This document shows, piece by piece, positions 5,453 through 8,216 of a stretch of DNA of 8,216 nt. Every line of letters begins with the position of its first letter. The stretch's first letter is position 1. The position numbers and the translations under genes were made by a program. Origin of the DNA: Bacteroidota bacterium (GTDB taxonomy: Bacteria; Bacteroidota; Ignavibacteria; Ignavibacteriales; Melioribacteraceae); contig JAMCSN010000153.1 of the NCBI GenBank assembly GCA_023381535.1, positions 1 to 8,216 on the forward strand, read 5' to 3'. Below the pieces are notes generated by a model, which saw nothing but the letters and a program-made list of their open reading frames with translations, made no database searches and was not told where the DNA came from.

Positions 5453-7291
5453 ATGAGAATGAATAATTTTCGGAAAATATTTTTAATCATCGCGGTGTCA
5501 ACCGTTTTTCTATCCTCGTCGGCATACGCGCAAAAGTTTTCTGCGACGGTTGATAAAACAACGGTGGGTCAATACGATCAATTTCAAGTTTACTTTACTT
5601 TTGACGGCGGCGACGTAAACGGGCTTAGCAATTTCAGACCTCCTGCATTCGGCGGTTTCAGAATTCTTAGCGGTCCCAACCAATCATCTAGCATGCAGAT
5701 CATTAACGGTAAAGTTTCCGGCTCGATAACTTATTCCTACATTCTGCAGCCGACCAACATTGGCGGTTATTCAATTGGCTCTGCATCGGTTGAATACGGA
5801 GGCAAATCGTACAACACAAATACGCTTAACGTTAAGGTTGAAAAAGGAACTCCACAACAGCAAAAAGAAAATAACGGCGGATACTCGCAGCAGGAACTTG
5901 CAAAAAATGTTTTCATTGTGGCTGAAGCAAATAAAACTAGAGCCGCACTCGGCGAACAAATTACGGTTACGTATAAGTTGTACACGAAGTTAAATATTGC
6001 TTCGCCGCAAATAACAAAACTTCCGTCGTACGAAGGATTCTGGGCTGAAGATCTTGGACCGATTCAAAACATAAATTTTCAAATTGGAATGTATAAAGGT
6101 GAGCGCTACCGTATGGCTGTAATCAAGCAAGTAGCTCTATTCCCATCCAAGACGGGAACGCTTTCAGTTACGCCTTTCGAATTGAACATACCGGTGATTG
6201 TTAAAAAGAAAAAAACCGGCAACGATGTTTTTGACGAGTTCTTCAACGACTCATTTTTCGGCAGAACGCAAACGGTGAATTTTGATGCGAAGTCGAACAC
6301 AATAAAAGTTGAAGTTGAACCGCTGCCTGCAAATGCGCCGTCTTCATTCGCTGGCGCAGTAGGAAACTTTACGTTGAAAGCGGATCTCGATAAAACAAAT
6401 GTTGTGACAAACGAAAGTCTTACGCTTCGGTTAACAATCGGCGGAAACGGAAACATCAAATTGCTAAAAGTGCCGGAGCCGCAATTGCCTGCTGGATTTG
6501 ATAAATATGAACCGAAGACAATCGACAACGTTAATCGCAGCAGCGTTATCTCCGGTCAAAAAATTGTTGACTATTTAATAGTTCCCCGTTCGCCCGGTCA
6601 AAAAGAAATTCCTCCGGTTGAGTTTACGTATTACAATCCTTCGAGCAGAAAGTATGTTACGCTGAAGACTCAATCGTTCAAAATAAATGTCCGTCAGGGT
6701 GTTGGCGATAATAACGTTTCTTCTCAAAGTTTTTCTAAAGAAGATGTAAAACTTCTCAGCGAAGATATTCGCTACATCAAAACATCGGATTTCAAACTTG
6801 AACCACGTCACGAAATTTCGTTGATCAAACCGTGGTTCTGGATTTCAGTTGTTGTTCCGTTTTTAGGATTGTTCGGAGCTGTTAGTTTTAAGAAGCGGCA
6901 AGATAAATTGTACGGAAATGTTCAATTGCTGCGTTATCAAAAAGCTGAGAAGGCAGCTCGCAAAAGGTTGAAACTTTCTAAAGCCGCGTTGGATGGAGGA
7001 AAGATTTCTGAATTCTATTCCGAGCTGTCGTTTGCATTGTTCGGATATCTTGAAGACAAACTTGCAATTCAAAAATCGGAATTCACTCTCGAAGGCGCCG
7101 TCAGCGAATTAACTTTTAAAAATGTTAATCAAGATTTGATTGATCGTGTTAAACGCATCGCCGAAAAGTGCGAGTATGTTCGCTTTGCGCCGCAAGGCGA
7201 AACGTCGGCATCTGCCCAAGAAATTTACGATGAAGCTGTAAAAGTGATTGTGGAACTTGATTCGTCTATTGATACGAGGAAGAAACGATGA
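5453..7291 (+). CDS. batD: BatD, oxygen-tolerance family membrane protein
   Basis: This 612-residue protein matches the BatD family in length and layout. A signal peptide covers about 1-26, with a SAYA-QK cleavage site. Tandem beta-rich Ig-like domains fill the periplasmic part, about 27-455. The family's hallmark strand-turn LRLTIGGNGNIKLL is at about 325-338, and VPRSPGQKEIPPVEFTYYNP at 377-396. One membrane helix lies at about 461-478, followed by basic KKRQDK. The cytoplasmic tail (about 485-605) is helical, with EFYSELSFALFGYLEDKL, a FTLEGAVSEL segment and CEYVRFAP, and parallels the tail of the protein at 1621-2580. Two in-frame ATGs (5453 and 5459) are possible starts; both give a good signal peptide. 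The stop overlaps the batE start as ATGA. The family is named for oxygen tolerance, but no biochemical activity is known. It is probably a structural part of the Bat complex, with large periplasmic and smaller cytosolic contacts. Confidence 0.94.
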   Translation: MRMNNFRKIFLIIAVSTVFLSSSAYAQKFSATVDKTTVGQYDQFQVYFTFDGGDVNGLSNFRPPAFGGFRILSGPNQSSSMQIINGKVSGSITYSYILQPTNIGGYSIGSASVEYGGKSYNTNTLNVKVEKGTPQQQKENNGGYSQQELAKNVFIVAEANKTRAALGEQITVTYKLYTKLNIASPQITKLPSYEGFWAEDLGPIQNINFQIGMYKGERYRMAVIKQVALFPSKTGTLSVTPFELNIPVIVKKKKTGNDVFDEFFNDSFFGRTQTVNFDAKSNTIKVEVEPLPANAPSSFAGAVGNFTLKADLDKTNVVTNESLTLRLTIGGNGNIKLLKVPEPQLPAGFDKYEPKTIDNVNRSSVISGQKIVDYLIVPRSPGQKEIPPVEFTYYNPSSRKYVTLKTQSFKINVRQGVGDNNVSSQSFSKEDVKLLSEDIRYIKTSDFKLEPRHEISLIKPWFWISVVVPFLGLFGAVSFKKRQDKLYGNVQLLRYQKAEKAARKRLKLSKAALDGGKISEFYSELSFALFGYLEDKLAIQKSEFTLEGAVSELTFKNVNQDLIDRVKRIAEKCEYVRFAPQGETSASAQEIYDEAVKVIVELDSSIDTRKKR

Positions 7292-8055
7292 AAAAGAATT
7301 TTGTGATGATGTTTACGATGATGATTCTATTCTCTCTTACAGGAAGGTCATTCGCTCAATCGCCGGATCAACTGATGCTGGATGCAAACAAGTTGTATCA
7401 AGAAGGGCAGTATGAAAACGCGATTCAATCATTCCAAAAAATTCTTTCTCAAGGTTATGAAAGCGGTCCGCTCTATTTTAATCTTGGCAACGCTTATTTC
7501 AGAACCGGAAAACTCGGCTATGCAATTTTCAATTACGAAAAAGGTTTGAAGCTCGATCCGAACGATGACGACTTGATTTACAATTTGCGCATCGCCAATT
7601 CCAGAACCGTTGATAAAATTTCCGAACTGCCGAAACTGTTTATCATTTCATGGTGGGAAGGAATCGTTACTTCGCTGACAATCACCGGTTGGTCCGTGAT
7701 GGTAATTCTGTTTTATCTAATTCTAATTGCGAGCATTGCCGTTTATCTCTTGATTAGAAAAGTCCAACTGCAGCGGTTTGCATTTATGAGCGGCTCTCTT
7801 TCTCTTGCCATATTAATTCTTCTCAGCGTCATGCTTTTTTCACGAATCAATCGCGAGGCATCAACGGACTACGGCATTCTTCTTTCGCCGAGTTATTCCG
7901 TTAAGGCTTCTCCCGATTCTAAAAGCAGCGATGCGTTCGTGATTCACGAAGGAATCAAGTTCACAATCGAAGATCACGTTAGCGATTGGGATAAAATTCG
8001 TCTGGTTGACGGCAAAGTCGGCTGGATCGAACGGAATTCAATCGGGCAAATCTAA
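7288..8055 (+). CDS. batE: BatE, TPR and SH3-like domain membrane protein
   Basis: This 255-residue protein starts with a signal peptide (about 1-23, cleavage near FA-QS). Two TPR units follow at about 26-93, with LYFNLGNAYFRTGKLGYAI and the capping DPNDDDLIYNLRIA. Two membrane helices lie at about 132-156 and 164-186. The C-terminal domain at about 193-255 reads as a small bacterial SH3-like barrel: strands around YGILLS, VIHEGIKFTI and DKIRLVDGKVGWIERNSI, with the hallmark GW. TPRs and SH3 both end up periplasmic if the signal peptide is cleaved and the two helices form a hairpin. This is the normal BatE architecture, and the TPR part is related to BatC. The ATG overlaps the batD stop by 4 bp (ATGA), with GAGGA about 7 nt upstream, so translation is likely coupled to batD. 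It closes the recognisable Bat cluster. Confidence 0.92.
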   Translation: MKKNFVMMFTMMILFSLTGRSFAQSPDQLMLDANKLYQEGQYENAIQSFQKILSQGYESGPLYFNLGNAYFRTGKLGYAIFNYEKGLKLDPNDDDLIYNLRIANSRTVDKISELPKLFIISWWEGIVTSLTITGWSVMVILFYLILIASIAVYLLIRKVQLQRFAFMSGSLSLAILILLSVMLFSRINREASTDYGILLSPSYSVKASPDSKSSDAFVIHEGIKFTIEDHVSDWDKIRLVDGKVGWIERNSIGQI

Positions 8056-8133
8056 TACTGCGGAATTACTATAGTCTAGTGAACCATTCGGCTTTTTATT
8101 CTGTTCTTATTTTAGTCAGATGAAAGGGTAGAA
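8056..8133 (+). other. Spacer after batE, no clear terminator
   Basis: These 78 nt hold a short T-rich stretch (8093-8100) and a small ACTATAGT palindrome (8068-8075). They lack a GC-rich hairpin followed by a T-run that would support a Rho-independent terminator. A TATAGT at 8070-8075 resembles a -10 box, but no -35 match sits at the right distance. Whether the next gene is in the same transcript cannot be decided here. Confidence 0.4.
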
Positions 8134-8216
8134 ATGAAAAAGCTATATGTTTTTGCGATTGTTACCGTTTTCAGTTTTGTTTTCATTGGCAGCGAGGCAA
8201 ATGATTCATCACCGGA
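8134..8216 (+). CDS. Start of an exported protein (3' truncated)
   Basis: Only the first 27 codons are in the window. The ATG at 8134 follows the purine-rich GAAAGGGTAGAA. The protein begins MKKLYVFAIVTVFSFVFIG, a typical signal peptide with two Lys, a hydrophobic core of about 16 residues, and a polar segment (SEANDSSP) after it. It is therefore exported or membrane-anchored. An upstream ATG at 8120 meets a stop after two codons. The product cannot be named from this fragment. Confidence 0.65.
   Translation, partial: MKKLYVFAIVTVFSFVFIGSEANDSSP

Noticed and set aside
5023..5490. Antisense open frame of 155 codons across the batC end and batD start
   Set aside because: It lies opposite well-supported genes and shows no recognisable domain or ribosome-binding site.
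8070..8075. TATAGT as a sigma-70 -10 box for the last gene
   Set aside because: No -35-like hexamer lies 16-18 nt upstream, and the motif is part of a small palindrome.
8056..8133. Rho-independent terminator after batE
   Set aside because: The T-rich stretch at 8093-8100 is not preceded by a stable GC-rich stem.

Overview
The window holds an almost complete Bat (Bacteroides aerotolerance) operon, all on the + strand: a 5'-truncated MoxR AAA+ ATPase, a DUF58 von Willebrand factor A (VWA) protein, an uncharacterised single-pass membrane protein, BatA, BatB, BatC, BatD and BatE, then the first 27 codons of a further exported protein. The chemistry is ordinary for the Bacteroidota/Chlorobiota (FCB) group. 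The Lys/Asn/Ile-rich proteins, moderate-to-low GC, mostly weak ribosome-binding sites and the gene order moxR-DUF58-unknown-batA-batB-batC-batD-batE fit a member of Bacteroidota or Ignavibacteria. I lean towards an Ignavibacteria-like lineage, but this is inference and no rRNA marker is present.

Layout: 1-674 moxR (3' two thirds); 675-751 a spacer filled by a 7-nt-periodic inverted repeat; 752-1627 DUF58; 1621-2580 unknown membrane protein (7-bp overlap with DUF58); 2570-3565 batA (11-bp overlap); 3566-3646 a second spacer with another 7-nt-periodic repeat; 3647-4690 batB (TTG start); 4692-5393 batC (1-nt gap, strong Shine-Dalgarno inside the batB end); 5394-5452 a short AT-rich spacer; 5453-7291 batD; 7288-8055 batE (ATGA overlap); 8056-8133 a spacer; 8134-8216 start of the next gene. 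No gene-free stretch exceeds 81 bases.

How the genes may work together: positive-inside topology places the VWA domains of BatA and BatB, the TPRs of BatC and BatE, the Ig-like/BatD domains and the BatE SH3-like domain in the periplasm. MoxR and the DUF58 VWA protein, which have no signal peptide or membrane segment, would sit in the cytosol. The unknown protein (1621-2580) and BatD each have one membrane helix and a cytoplasmic helical tail, and the two tails resemble each other. They are candidates for linking the cytosolic MoxR/DUF58 chaperone pair to the periplasmic BatA/B/C/E assembly. All three VWA proteins keep an intact MIDAS metal site.

The main items for a second look are the two heptad-periodic repeats in the operon's gaps, the BatD-like uncharacterised protein, and translational features (TTG start of batB, strong SD of batC). 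I see no CRISPR array, transposase, RNA gene or wholly new system.
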